Source: Microbacterium sp. BLY
GTDB taxonomy: Bacteria; Actinomycetota; Actinomycetes; Actinomycetales; Microbacteriaceae
Direction: 5' to 3'
Assembly (NCBI RefSeq): GCF_017939615.1
Contig: NZ_JAGKSR010000001.1
Location: 2,903,185-2,967,184 of the forward strand
Length of the DNA stretch: 64,000 nt
This document shows, piece after piece, positions 37,201 through 44,518 of this stretch (position 1 is its first letter; each line of letters opens with the position of its first letter). The notes beneath the pieces were generated by a model. That model did no database searches, was not told the DNA's origin, and saw nothing but the letters and a program-made list of their open reading frames with translations. Made by a program: the position numbers and the translations under genes.

Positions 37201-37704
37201 ATGAGGCGACACGGAGCGAGGCGCTCGACCGCAGCGGTGGCCTGTGCGCTGGTGAGCATGCTGACCCTGAGCGGTTGCGGCGTGGTCGAAGACACTCTGG
37301 AAGGACTCACGGGTACCGCGCCGTCACACGAGGCCCCACGCCCCGCCCCCTCCGGCTCCGCGCACGAGTCAGAGGCTCCAGACGGCGAACAGATCGTGAT
37401 CGAGGTGCGATTCGAGAGCGACGGCGCCACCGCCGCGGACGTCGTGATCGAGGTCGAATCCACGACCAGCCCACAGAGCTTCCGCGACGACCTCGTCGAC
37501 CTCCCGTTCCAGCAGGAATTCCGGGTCGACACCGGCAAGCCGTTCCCGTTCCGGAATGTGACGGCGACGGCCGATGCCGCAGACGGAGCGACGTACATCA
37601 GCTGCGAGATCATCATCGACGGCGAGTCGGTCGCGTCGCACCGCAGCACGGGCGGGAACGCGCGCGCCGAGTGCGAACGCGGCCTGCGCCTGGGTCCGTC
37701 CTGA
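37201..37704 (+). CDS. MmpS-like lipoprotein
   Basis: A 167-residue lipoprotein: signal [20 protein letters not shown] with lipobox LSGC (Cys about 25). After a Pro/Ser linker, the mature domain has VVIEVES, FQQEFRVDTG and YISCEIIIDGESVASHR, then NARAECERG. This pattern, including the paired Cys, is that of the MmpS/'transport accessory' domain. No MmpL partner is adjacent. AGGAGG lies 7 bases before ATG 37201; GTG 37198 is possible. TetR control matches the way mycobacterial MmpS/MmpL genes are regulated. Confidence 0.8.
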   Translation: MRRHGARRSTAAVACALVSMLTLSGCGVVEDTLEGLTGTAPSHEAPRPAPSGSAHESEAPDGEQIVIEVRFESDGATAADVVIEVESTTSPQSFRDDLVDLPFQQEFRVDTGKPFPFRNVTATADAADGATYISCEIIIDGESVASHRSTGGNARAECERGLRLGPS

Positions 37705-37900
37705 CGGCGCGAAGTGCCGCGCTCTCACGACCCTCGGTGGAGGGGTGCGCAACACTCAACGCCGTCATCGCCTGGGGACGGCATCGAGGTGATACGCCTG
37801 AGATCCCTCGAGAGCGCGCAGCGGGGACGCATCAGCCAGCCGCGCTGACCATCGCGCCCCCAGCAACCTCGCTGACGGCGCCCCGGCGCGGGCCGAACCC

Positions 37901-38773
37901 TCATGAGGAGGAGCGCAGGCGCCGCCGGATGCCCGCGGCGTCGAGGCCGTGCAACCGGGCATGATCGGCCGGCGTGCCGTAATGGCGCCGTTCGGCATGC
38001 CCGACCCCCAAGTGCTCGATCCGGAGGGGGGAACCGCGGAGCGCTGTCGACACGGCGTAGGCCAGGGTTCCCTCCAAGAACGGCTCGAGGACGAGGAGCC
38101 GGTCGTACCCGTCGGCGAGGCGGCGAAGCCCGGCGCCGTCGAGCGGGAGCGGGGTGGAGGTGTAGGCGACGCCGACCTCGAGGTCGCTCGTCGCCGCCAG
38201 CGCCGGGGCGAGCATCGGACCGATCGCGAGCAGGAGGGTTCCCGTCCCCTGCCGGACGGCGTGTACCGACCCGTCGGCGGGGAACGGATCCGGATTCTGC
38301 TGGGTGGACAGGCGGATGTACTGCCGATCGCGTGCGGCGACGGCACGACGGGTGACCGCTTCGACTTCGTCGGGGTGGCCGGGCGTGTGCACACACCAGT
38401 CCGGCAGCGTGGACAACAGGGCGACATCCCCCGGACTCTGGTGTGTCCTTCCCTCGACGGAGGCGTCGTAGCTGGCGCCGATGGAGACCAGGACGGCGCC
38501 GAGGTCCTGGTGCGAAAGGTCGAGCTTGATCTGCTCGAACGGACGCTCCACGAGGAAGGGGGCGTAGGTGTGGACGACGGGGCGGAGCCCGGCGAGGGCG
38601 AGGCCTGCCGCCACTCCGATCATGGCCTGCTCACGGATCCCGACGTTCACCACGCGGTCCCCCGTCGACGTGCCGGCGAGGAGCCGGGTCGGGCCGATAT
38701 CGGCGAGCACGAGAGCGGCTTGAGGATCGTGGACGAGCAGATCCGACATGGCGTCGTAGAAGCGGGTACGCAT
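37901..38773 (-). CDS. transketolase, C-terminal subunit (split enzyme)
   Basis: A 290-residue pyrimidine-binding plus C-terminal domain of a split transketolase. The catalytic Glu is E48 in NVVNVGIREQAM-type context, and HTPGHPDEVEAVTRRAV and DRLLVLEP follow. The ATG overlaps the N-terminal subunit stop by one base. Such split pairs act on sugar phosphates; the exact substrate (pentose phosphate or another ketose) cannot be read. The upstream SoxR-type box suggests induction by redox-active compounds. Confidence 0.88.
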   Translation of the reverse strand: MRTRFYDAMSDLLVHDPQAALVLADIGPTRLLAGTSTGDRVVNVGIREQAMIGVAAGLALAGLRPVVHTYAPFLVERPFEQIKLDLSHQDLGAVLVSIGASYDASVEGRTHQSPGDVALLSTLPDWCVHTPGHPDEVEAVTRRAVAARDRQYIRLSTQQNPDPFPADGSVHAVRQGTGTLLLAIGPMLAPALAATSDLEVGVAYTSTPLPLDGAGLRRLADGYDRLLVLEPFLEGTLAYAVSTALRGSPLRIEHLGVGHAERRHYGTPADHARLHGLDAAGIRRRLRSSS

Positions 38774-39456
38774 CAGGCCCCCTTGGCCGGGGTGTGGACG
38801 ACTGTGACGCGAGGCTCGGGGCCCCGCGCCGAGAGCGCCGCCGCGAGCCCGTCGTGATCGGCCGTGTCGACGTCGGCCGTGGCCCATCCTTCGACGGCGA
38901 AACGGGAGGCGATGCCACCCGTCCACCCCAAGGAGGCCGACGCGTTGTCGATGACGATGCAGTGCAGCCGCCCCAGAGACCACCGCGCGGCGACGGCGAT
39001 CGCCTCGTGGTTGCTGCCCTCGTCGAGCTCGGCATCGCCGACGAGCACGAAGATCCGACCCGCTTCACCGGCGATCTCGAGCCCCCGCGCCAGCCCGACG
39101 GCGATCGGCAGGCCGTGGCCGAGGGAGCCGCTCGATATCTCCACCGGCGGGATCAGCAGGCGGTCAGGGTGATGTCCGAGCGGCGAGTCGATTCCGCCGA
39201 GGTCGTCGAGCCAGGAATCGGGGATGAGGCCGAGGGCCGCCAGCACCGCGTAGTACGAGGCAGGGCCGTGCCCCTTGGAGAGGAGGAAGCGATCGCCACC
39301 CGGAGAGTCGAGGACCCGGTCGTGCAGCACCCACAGTACGTCGAGGGTCGAGTGCGCGGCGGAGTCGTGTTTCTCGTCGCCCGTGACGCGGCGGAGCCTC
39401 TCGAGGAGGGCATCGGGAAGTCGTGAATCGCGTGATGTCAGGAGTGTCGAAGGCAT
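38773..39456 (-). CDS. transketolase, N-terminal (TPP-binding) subunit
   Basis: A 227-residue TPP-binding half: LSKGHGPASYYAVLAALG, SSGSLGHGLPIAVGLARGLE and the TPP motif VGDAELDEGSNHEA (about 139-151). The family is about 270 residues; this copy is short at the N-terminus. ATG 39456 has TAGCAT 7 bases before it (leaderless) and the SoxR-like palindrome sits between -35 and -10. It precedes the C-terminal subunit with a one-base overlap. Confidence 0.9.
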   Translation of the reverse strand: MPSTLLTSRDSRLPDALLERLRRVTGDEKHDSAAHSTLDVLWVLHDRVLDSPGGDRFLLSKGHGPASYYAVLAALGLIPDSWLDDLGGIDSPLGHHPDRLLIPPVEISSGSLGHGLPIAVGLARGLEIAGEAGRIFVLVGDAELDEGSNHEAIAVAARWSLGRLHCIVIDNASASLGWTGGIASRFAVEGWATADVDTADHDGLAAALSARGPEPRVTVVHTPAKGA

Positions 39457-39471
39457 GCCCCTGATGCTAAA

Positions 39472-39491
39472 ACCTCAACTTAAGTTGAGGT
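39472..39491 (-). promoter_or_regulatory. SoxR/MerR-type box in the split-transketolase promoter
   Basis: ACCTCAACTTAAGTTGAGGT is a perfect 20-base palindrome. On the minus strand TTGACC (39494-39489) and TAGCAT are separated by 19 bases with the palindrome centred between them. The stretched spacer and CCTCAA...TTGAGG arms are the classical SoxR/MerR activator arrangement (compare the soxS promoter of E. coli). Confidence 0.82.
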
Positions 39492-39502
39492 CAAGTCGAC
39501 CG

Positions 39503-39603
39503 GTGACGGCCCAGATCGTCAGTGATCTCGGCCTCCCCGACCTCGCTTGGCACGGCCTCCGGCACGCCGGAGCCACCTGGATAGCCGACACCTTGACGAG
39601 GGG
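39503..39603 (+). pseudogene. tyrosine-integrase remnant beside tRNA-Pro
   Basis: An open frame includes LGLPDLAWHGLRHAGATWIADTL, which is box II of phage integrases (H-x-L-R-H-x-x-A-T). It lacks the rest of the catalytic domain (no upstream Arg box, no C-terminal Tyr), so it is a decayed fragment of about 33 codons. Its position immediately next to the 3' end of a tRNA gene fits an old integration site. Confidence 0.6.
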
Positions 39604-39644
39604 ACCAGAGTGGGACCGGCGAGAACCGGTCGCCAGACATGACG

Positions 39645-39678
39645 AAGCCCTGATGAGAATCGCTTCTCATCAGGGCTT
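39645..39678. terminator. hairpin terminator downstream of tRNA-Pro
   Basis: AAGCCCTGATGAGAA pairs with TTCTCATCAGGGCTT around TCGC (15-bp stem). On the plus strand it is followed by TTCC; on the minus strand it is the first structure past the tRNA 3' end. Confidence 0.7.
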
Positions 39679-39683
39679 TTCCG

Positions 39684-39757
<74 letters not shown>

Positions 39758-39865
39758 TTGTTCTGCACTCTCGCGCAGGCAACTCCCCTATCTTAGCCGC
39801 ACCGGAGGCCGTCTCGCGAACCGAGGCATTGCGGGGTGTCGGAGGCTGCTTGTACGGTCGCCTGC

Positions 39866-40462
39866 ATGTCGACGATCACGACCGAGCCGGCGACGACCGC
39901 GCGGTGGAACGACGTGCAGCGTGCGCTCACCGGCGGCGGCGATGGCGCCAGCTGCCAGTGCATGTGGCCGATCCTGCGGAACAAGGATTGGAATCAGACG
40001 AGCACGCCGCAGCGCACGGAGATGTTCCGCGCCGAGATCGATGAGGGGCCGCCGCCCGGACTGGTCGCGTACGTCGACGGCGAGGCCGCCGGGTGGATCC
40101 GGGTCGGACCGCGACCCCGCCAAGCCCGGATCCCCCACACCCGCATGATCGCCGCGGCCACCACCGAGGCGTTCGACGACGAGTCGGTGTGGGCCGTGAC
40201 CTGTGTCGTCGTCCGCCGGGAGCATCGCGGAGTCGGGCTCACCGCCGCGCTGCTTCGTGCGGCGGTGGAGTACGCGCGCGACGCGGGTGCGCGCGTCCTC
40301 GAGGCATACCCGGTCGACACCCGCGGCGAGCAGCAGCGCGCGAACGATCTGTACCACGGCACGCTCGGCACATTCCTCCGCGCGGGATTCCAACAGAAGA
40401 CGGTCATGAAACCCGGCCGCGTGCTCGTCGCGCTCGACCTTTCGGGGAACGCGAACCGCTAG
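39866..40462 (+). CDS. GNAT-family N-acetyltransferase
   Basis: A 198-residue acetyltransferase. The N-terminal half has CQCMWPILRNK and AYVDGEAAGWIRVGPR; the acetyl-CoA site is VTCVVVRREHRGVGLTAALLRAAVEYARDAGARVLEAYPVD, where RREHRGVGL is motif A. ATG 39866 has TACGGT 7 bases before it. The substrate is unknown. It is the first gene after the tRNA, in the same orientation as the next three genes. Confidence 0.9.
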   Translation: MSTITTEPATTARWNDVQRALTGGGDGASCQCMWPILRNKDWNQTSTPQRTEMFRAEIDEGPPPGLVAYVDGEAAGWIRVGPRPRQARIPHTRMIAAATTEAFDDESVWAVTCVVVRREHRGVGLTAALLRAAVEYARDAGARVLEAYPVDTRGEQQRANDLYHGTLGTFLRAGFQQKTVMKPGRVLVALDLSGNANR

Positions 40463-40471
40463 CGTGAAGGC

Positions 40472-40927
40472 ATGAGTGACGCGCCTTCTTCCCTCGACGA
40501 TTCCGGTCTCAGCTCCCTTCGGCGGGCGACCTCGACTCTCGAAGACGGCACGGTCCTCACCCACGACTGGTTCGTCGGCAGCACCGAGATCGACGGCTAC
40601 ACGTACGAGGTGATGGTCGAGGGCACGACGCCGGACGAGATCGCGCCGCTGCTCCCCCGGCTTCGTGCGACCCTCGCCGACCTGCCCGCCACCCGTCGCG
40701 CCGCCTCCGACGCTGTGGTCACGGCCTTCAGCACCGGGGAATCCGCCGCCACCGAGCTCGACGAAGCCGCGGCCGACCTGGAGCTCGAGACGGTCGAAGC
40801 CGCGGCCGACGGCACCATCGTGCTCCACTTCACCGACACCTGCGGCGAACATTTCCCGGACGGCTACTGGCCGGCCGTGCACCTGGATGCAGGCGGCGAC
40901 GTGGCCAACGTGACCGTGGAATCCTGA
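40472..40927 (+). CDS. hypothetical protein, 151 aa
   Basis: A soluble 151-residue acidic protein: DGTVLTHDWFVGSTEIDGYTYEVMVEGTTPDEIAPLLPRLRATL, then an Ala-rich helix and DGTIVLHFTDTCGEHFPDGYWPAVHLDAGGDVANV. It is a mixed alpha/beta fold with one Cys. I do not recognise the family. TAGCGT lies 6 bases before the ATG (leaderless). Ten bases separate it from the GNAT gene. Confidence 0.85.
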   Translation: MSDAPSSLDDSGLSSLRRATSTLEDGTVLTHDWFVGSTEIDGYTYEVMVEGTTPDEIAPLLPRLRATLADLPATRRAASDAVVTAFSTGESAATELDEAAADLELETVEAAADGTIVLHFTDTCGEHFPDGYWPAVHLDAGGDVANVTVES

Positions 40928-40989
40928 TCCGCCGCCTCGCCGCCTCCGGCGCTCGGGACGCGCCGTCGCCTCGGTCATACGATGGGAGG

Positions 40990-41658
40990 ATGCAGCGCAG
41001 CGCCCGCCCGTCCGTGATCGTGTGGGCCTTCGTTCCCTACGTCGCCGTGTCTCTCGTGCATGTGGTGCTCCTCGCGCTCGACCATGACCTCGCTGGCCCG
41101 TCGAAGCTGCTGCTCATGCCGCTGCTGGCGGTCCCAGTGCTGGTGTCGGCGCGACGGATCCGTCCTCCCGTCACCGCCGCACTGCTCCTGATCGCCCTCC
41201 TGTTCTCCTGGTTGGGAGACGGCGCCGGCGCGCTGTTCCCCACCGCCCCCGAGCTCCCGCTCATGCTCGGGTTCTTCGGTCTCGCGCACGTCGCCTACAT
41301 CCTCCTGTTCGCACGCCATCTCGCTCGCCGTCGCCTCCCCTGGTGGACGACGGTGTACGCGGTGTGGTGGCTCGCGATGATCGTCGTGCTCGGGCCGCAC
41401 ACCGGTGGGCTCCTCGCGGCCGTCGGGCTCTACGGTCTGCTGCTCGCCGGCACCGCCGCCTTCGCCGCCCGCTGCGATCCGCTGGTGGCGGTCGGCGGGG
41501 CATTCTTCCTGGCGAGCGATACGATCCTCGCCTTCCGTCTCTTCCTCCCGGACGCTCTTCCGGCCTGGAGCAGCCCCGCCGTGATGCTCACGTACACACT
41601 CGGGCAGGGGCTGATCGTGGCTGGCGCTCTTCTCTCCCTGCGACGGAAGGCCGCCTGA
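40990..41658 (+). CDS. YhhN/TMEM86-family membrane protein (lysoplasmalogenase-like)
   Basis: A polytopic membrane protein of 222 residues with about seven to eight hydrophobic segments. The family signatures are present: PSKLLLMPLLAVPV, LLFSWLGDGAG (Asp), AHVAYILLF, GAFFLASDTILAFRLF (Asp) and TYTLGQGLIVAG. In the family it hydrolyses or binds lysoplasmalogen lipids. ATG 40990 has TACGAT 6 bases before it. The stop overlaps the next start by one base. Confidence 0.88.
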   Translation: MQRSARPSVIVWAFVPYVAVSLVHVVLLALDHDLAGPSKLLLMPLLAVPVLVSARRIRPPVTAALLLIALLFSWLGDGAGALFPTAPELPLMLGFFGLAHVAYILLFARHLARRRLPWWTTVYAVWWLAMIVVLGPHTGGLLAAVGLYGLLLAGTAAFAARCDPLVAVGGAFFLASDTILAFRLFLPDALPAWSSPAVMLTYTLGQGLIVAGALLSLRRKAA

Positions 41659-42032
41659 TGGCCGACAGCGCACGGGTGGACAGCTGGCTCTGGGCCATCC
41701 GGATGTACAAGACGCGATCAGCGGCGACGACCGCGTGCCGTGCGGGGCATGTGCGCGTCAACGGTGACAAGGCGAAAGCCGCGCAGGCGGTGCGCATCGG
41801 AGACGAGCTCCGCGTTCGGATCGCGGGTTTCGACCGGATCCTGATCGTGAAACAGCTCCTCGTCAAGCGCGTCGGCGCGCCGCTCGCCGCCCTCGCCTAT
41901 GACGACCGCACACCGGAACGAGAGCCCCAGGCGGCCCTCGCTGTCCGTGACCGCGGCGCGGGGCGCCCGACGAAGCGGGAGCGTCGGGACATCGATCGCC
42001 TCCGCGGTCGAGGCGACATCGCGCACGACTGA
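41658..42032 (+). CDS. S4-domain RNA-binding protein (Hsp15-like)
   Basis: A 124-residue S4 protein: RVDSWLWAIRMYKTRSAATTACRAGHVRVNGDKAKAAQAVRIGDELRV (about 6-52), then a basic tail ending RPTKRERRDIDRLRGR. It resembles HslR/Hsp15, which binds 50S subunits carrying nascent chains after heat stress. It is coupled to the preceding membrane-protein gene by a TGATG overlap. Confidence 0.92.
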   Translation: MADSARVDSWLWAIRMYKTRSAATTACRAGHVRVNGDKAKAAQAVRIGDELRVRIAGFDRILIVKQLLVKRVGAPLAALAYDDRTPEREPQAALAVRDRGAGRPTKRERRDIDRLRGRGDIAHD

Positions 42033-42341
42033 CCGGTCGGATCGACCGGCACGGGCGATTCCCGGCCCCTCTCCGTTCGCCCACGGGGCACCCGATGGCC
42101 GGCCTTCTGAGCATGCCAATATGCTTCCGCTCCGGGTGATGGAGAGTGGCCATCCTCGCGTCTATCCTGAGGGCCGGAGCCTCGTCGCAGGCTGCCGATG
42201 TCCCGTATCCGAACCCGCCGCAGGGCTTTGAAGCCACCGCCGTGCGCGGCACCGGCAAGCCGGATCCTCCTGTTGCAGATTCCGCGATCGGGCGTCCTCG
42301 GGATACGTCACTTCCGGCGAGATGGAGAGGGGAACCGCCAC
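42033..42341 (+). other. gene-free region upstream of the exporter operon
   Basis: No gene supported in about 309 bases. A short perfect stem CCGGTCG/CGACCGG (42033-42049) directly after the S4 gene may end its transcript. Possible -10 boxes are TATCCT near 42163 and GATACG near 42301. The promoter of the lipoprotein operon must be in here, but I cannot choose one. Confidence 0.5.
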
Positions 42342-43241
42342 GTGCAACTGAGTACGCGCAACGGCCGCTGCTGGATCATCGGGTCGGCAACGGCGGTTGC
42401 CTGCATCCTGGTCTTGACGGGCTGTCAGGCTCCTGAGCCCCCGCAGACGATCGTGCAGAATCGATCCATGTGGACGATGCCACTGGACGAATTCAAGGCA
42501 TTCGAGCCGTCACTGAGCAACTACGCCGAACAACTGCTGATCGCGAAATGTCTCGAGGTACAGGGCTACGAGTGGCCGGTGCCGTGGCAGGACACCGAGT
42601 TCCCTCCGCCTGAGACGGTCAACGACGCGGCTCTCAAGATCTTCAACTCCGACATCGCGCGCCGCTACGGCTACCACGATGCGCCCGCAGCGAATCCCGC
42701 GGATGCACGCGCATGGGCAGAGTTCACGGCATGGACGAATTCCTACGATCCGGACGGTGAGTTTCGTTCCCGGTTCGAAGCGTGCGGAGAAGATGCGCGG
42801 AGCGAGAAGACGGTGGCAGGTGCCGATGGGTTGAACTATGTCGCCAGCCTCGAGATGCAAGCGCGCGATGAGATCTCGTCGGATGACTCCGTTCGCGACG
42901 CAGCGCGATCGTGGCGAGCATGCCTCTCGGATCTCGTCACGTTCGACCTGCCGACAGATCCGTGGAGCGAGATGCCGACGACCACGATGGCACAGGAGTT
43001 CGGACTGTTCGGCTCCCACCTGACCGAGGCGGCATCGTCGGAGGAGATCTCCGTTGCCGAGGCCGACGCGCAGTGCCGTGAATCCAGCGGTTACGCCGAA
43101 GCCCGGTATCAAGCCGAATGGGCGGCGCAAGAGATTCTCGTGAGAAACAACCGCGACAAACTCGACCGGATTCGGGACGAAGCGGTCGCTCATATGGACG
43201 AGCTGAAGACAGTGATCGCATCGAACGCGCCGTCGAAATGA
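42342..43241 (+). CDS. putative lipoprotein of an export operon
   Basis: A 299-residue predicted lipoprotein: basic start (VQLSTRNGRCW), hydrophobic IIGSATAVACILVL, lipobox LTGC. The mature part has many Glu, Asp and Trp and contains ESSGYAEARYQAEWAAQEILVRNNR, which looks helical. GTG 42342 has GGAGAGGGG 9 bases before it. Codon use is richer in A/T than neighbours. Its stop overlaps the next ORF start (ATGA). It could be a solute-sensing or envelope protein serving the adjacent MacB-like transporter; the family is not recognised. Confidence 0.82.
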   Translation: MQLSTRNGRCWIIGSATAVACILVLTGCQAPEPPQTIVQNRSMWTMPLDEFKAFEPSLSNYAEQLLIAKCLEVQGYEWPVPWQDTEFPPPETVNDAALKIFNSDIARRYGYHDAPAANPADARAWAEFTAWTNSYDPDGEFRSRFEACGEDARSEKTVAGADGLNYVASLEMQARDEISSDDSVRDAARSWRACLSDLVTFDLPTDPWSEMPTTTMAQEFGLFGSHLTEAASSEEISVAEADAQCRESSGYAEARYQAEWAAQEILVRNNRDKLDRIRDEAVAHMDELKTVIASNAPSK

Positions 43242-44518
43242 GGTTCATCCGGCGAGGTGGCGATCTGGACCCGATGACCGAGGACGCCTCCCTCCCCCGC
43301 GGATCCGCCGCGAGGAGGATCCGGCCGTTCGTCATCCTTCTTCTTTCGGCTCTTGTCGCGCTGACTGCCGGGTGGGCCCTTGCAACGGTCTTCCAATCAT
43401 CAGCCCAGCGGGATGCCGCGACCGCCCCGCCCGCATCGACCCCCATCCTTGCCACGGTGACCACCGGAAAGCTCGTTCGCGAGACAGCGTTCTCCGGGAG
43501 CATCGTCGCCGAGAACCAGGAGTCCCTGAGCCTGGCGGTGCCGTCCGACGCGCTGCGCTCCGTGGTTACGGCACACCCGGTGAACAAGGGTATGACCGTG
43601 ACCACCGGTCAGGTCTTGACTGAGGTCAACGGCCGCCCCGTCTTCGTCGTGCAGTCCGCGTTCCCGTTCTACCGTGATGTCGGAGTCGGCGATCAGGGTC
43701 CTGATGTGGCGTCTCTGCAGGAGACGCTGCAGAGCTTGGGGTACTCGCTCGACATCGACGGCTCGTTCGGCGCGCAGACGGAGATCGCCGTCCGGGACTG
43801 GTACGCCACGAACCATTACGCCCCGGCCACACGGGGCGGCGAGGCCGACAGCGGTGCGAGCACCTCCGACCCCGCGGCTCGACCACAGGACCCGAAGGCA
43901 GGGACCGACTCCGGAACGAGCACGGCATTCGTCCCCTACTCCGAGATACTCGGCGTCAAGGTTCTTCCGTCTGCTTCTCTGAGCGCACTGGCGGTGGGCA
44001 GTGCCGTGGGAGCGGAGGGTGAATCTGACATCGTCCTCGGTTCGACCACGACCACAGTGACGTTCGAGGCCGCGCCCGCGGATCTGACGTACATCGCTGA
44101 GGGTGGCGAGGTTTCCATCGAAGCGGATGGCGGCGTCACGAAGGGGGTGGTCTCGAGCATCGAGCCGATCGCCCCCGGCACCCAAGAGGACGCTGAAGGC
44201 GGCCAGCCCGAGACCGACGAACCTCCCAGCACGTCGCTCGTCACGGTGATCCCCTCAGAACCACTCCAGGCATCGAACGCCAAGGTGCGAGTCGTTTCTT
44301 CGCAGGTCATCGTGGATGAGGAGGCGCTCCTCGTCCCCACGATCGCGGTGGTCGACCGCGGTGACACCAATCAGGTTGTCATCGTCCGCCGGCCGGGAGG
44401 GGAATTCGCCGAGGTCGAGGTGACTGTCCTCGGCGCTCTCGACGGCAAAGCGGCGATCAGGCCCTCGTCTCCGTCATCGATTCGCGACGGCGATCGGGTT
44501 CGAGTGGGGTCCTCGTGA
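43238..44518 (+). CDS. membrane-fusion (HlyD/MacA-like) adaptor with peptidoglycan-binding domain
   Basis: A 426-residue anchored protein: one N-terminal transmembrane segment (about 28-50), a lipoyl/barrel-sandwich half (TVTTGKLVRETAFSGSIVAENQESLSLAVPSD), then a PG_binding_1-like helix bundle (GDQGPDVASLQETLQSLGYSLDIDGSFGAQTEIAVRDWY, about 150-190). A variable Ser/Asp linker and a second adaptor half (TTTVTFEAAPADLTYIAEGGEVSIEADG, LVPTIAVVDRGDTNQVVIV) follow. It links a MacB-type transporter to the cell wall. ATG 43238 overlaps the upstream stop; ATG 43274 is the alternative. Confidence 0.85.
   Translation: MRFIRRGGDLDPMTEDASLPRGSAARRIRPFVILLLSALVALTAGWALATVFQSSAQRDAATAPPASTPILATVTTGKLVRETAFSGSIVAENQESLSLAVPSDALRSVVTAHPVNKGMTVTTGQVLTEVNGRPVFVVQSAFPFYRDVGVGDQGPDVASLQETLQSLGYSLDIDGSFGAQTEIAVRDWYATNHYAPATRGGEADSGASTSDPAARPQDPKAGTDSGTSTAFVPYSEILGVKVLPSASLSALAVGSAVGAEGESDIVLGSTTTTVTFEAAPADLTYIAEGGEVSIEADGGVTKGVVSSIEPIAPGTQEDAEGGQPETDEPPSTSLVTVIPSEPLQASNAKVRVVSSQVIVDEEALLVPTIAVVDRGDTNQVVIVRRPGGEFAEVEVTVLGALDGKAAIRPSSPSSIRDGDRVRVGSS

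Noticed and set aside
37705..37900. Possible small gene between the MmpS-like gene and the split transketolase.
   Set aside because: No start signal with a ribosome site and no sensible protein; treated as the 3' untranslated space of both genes.
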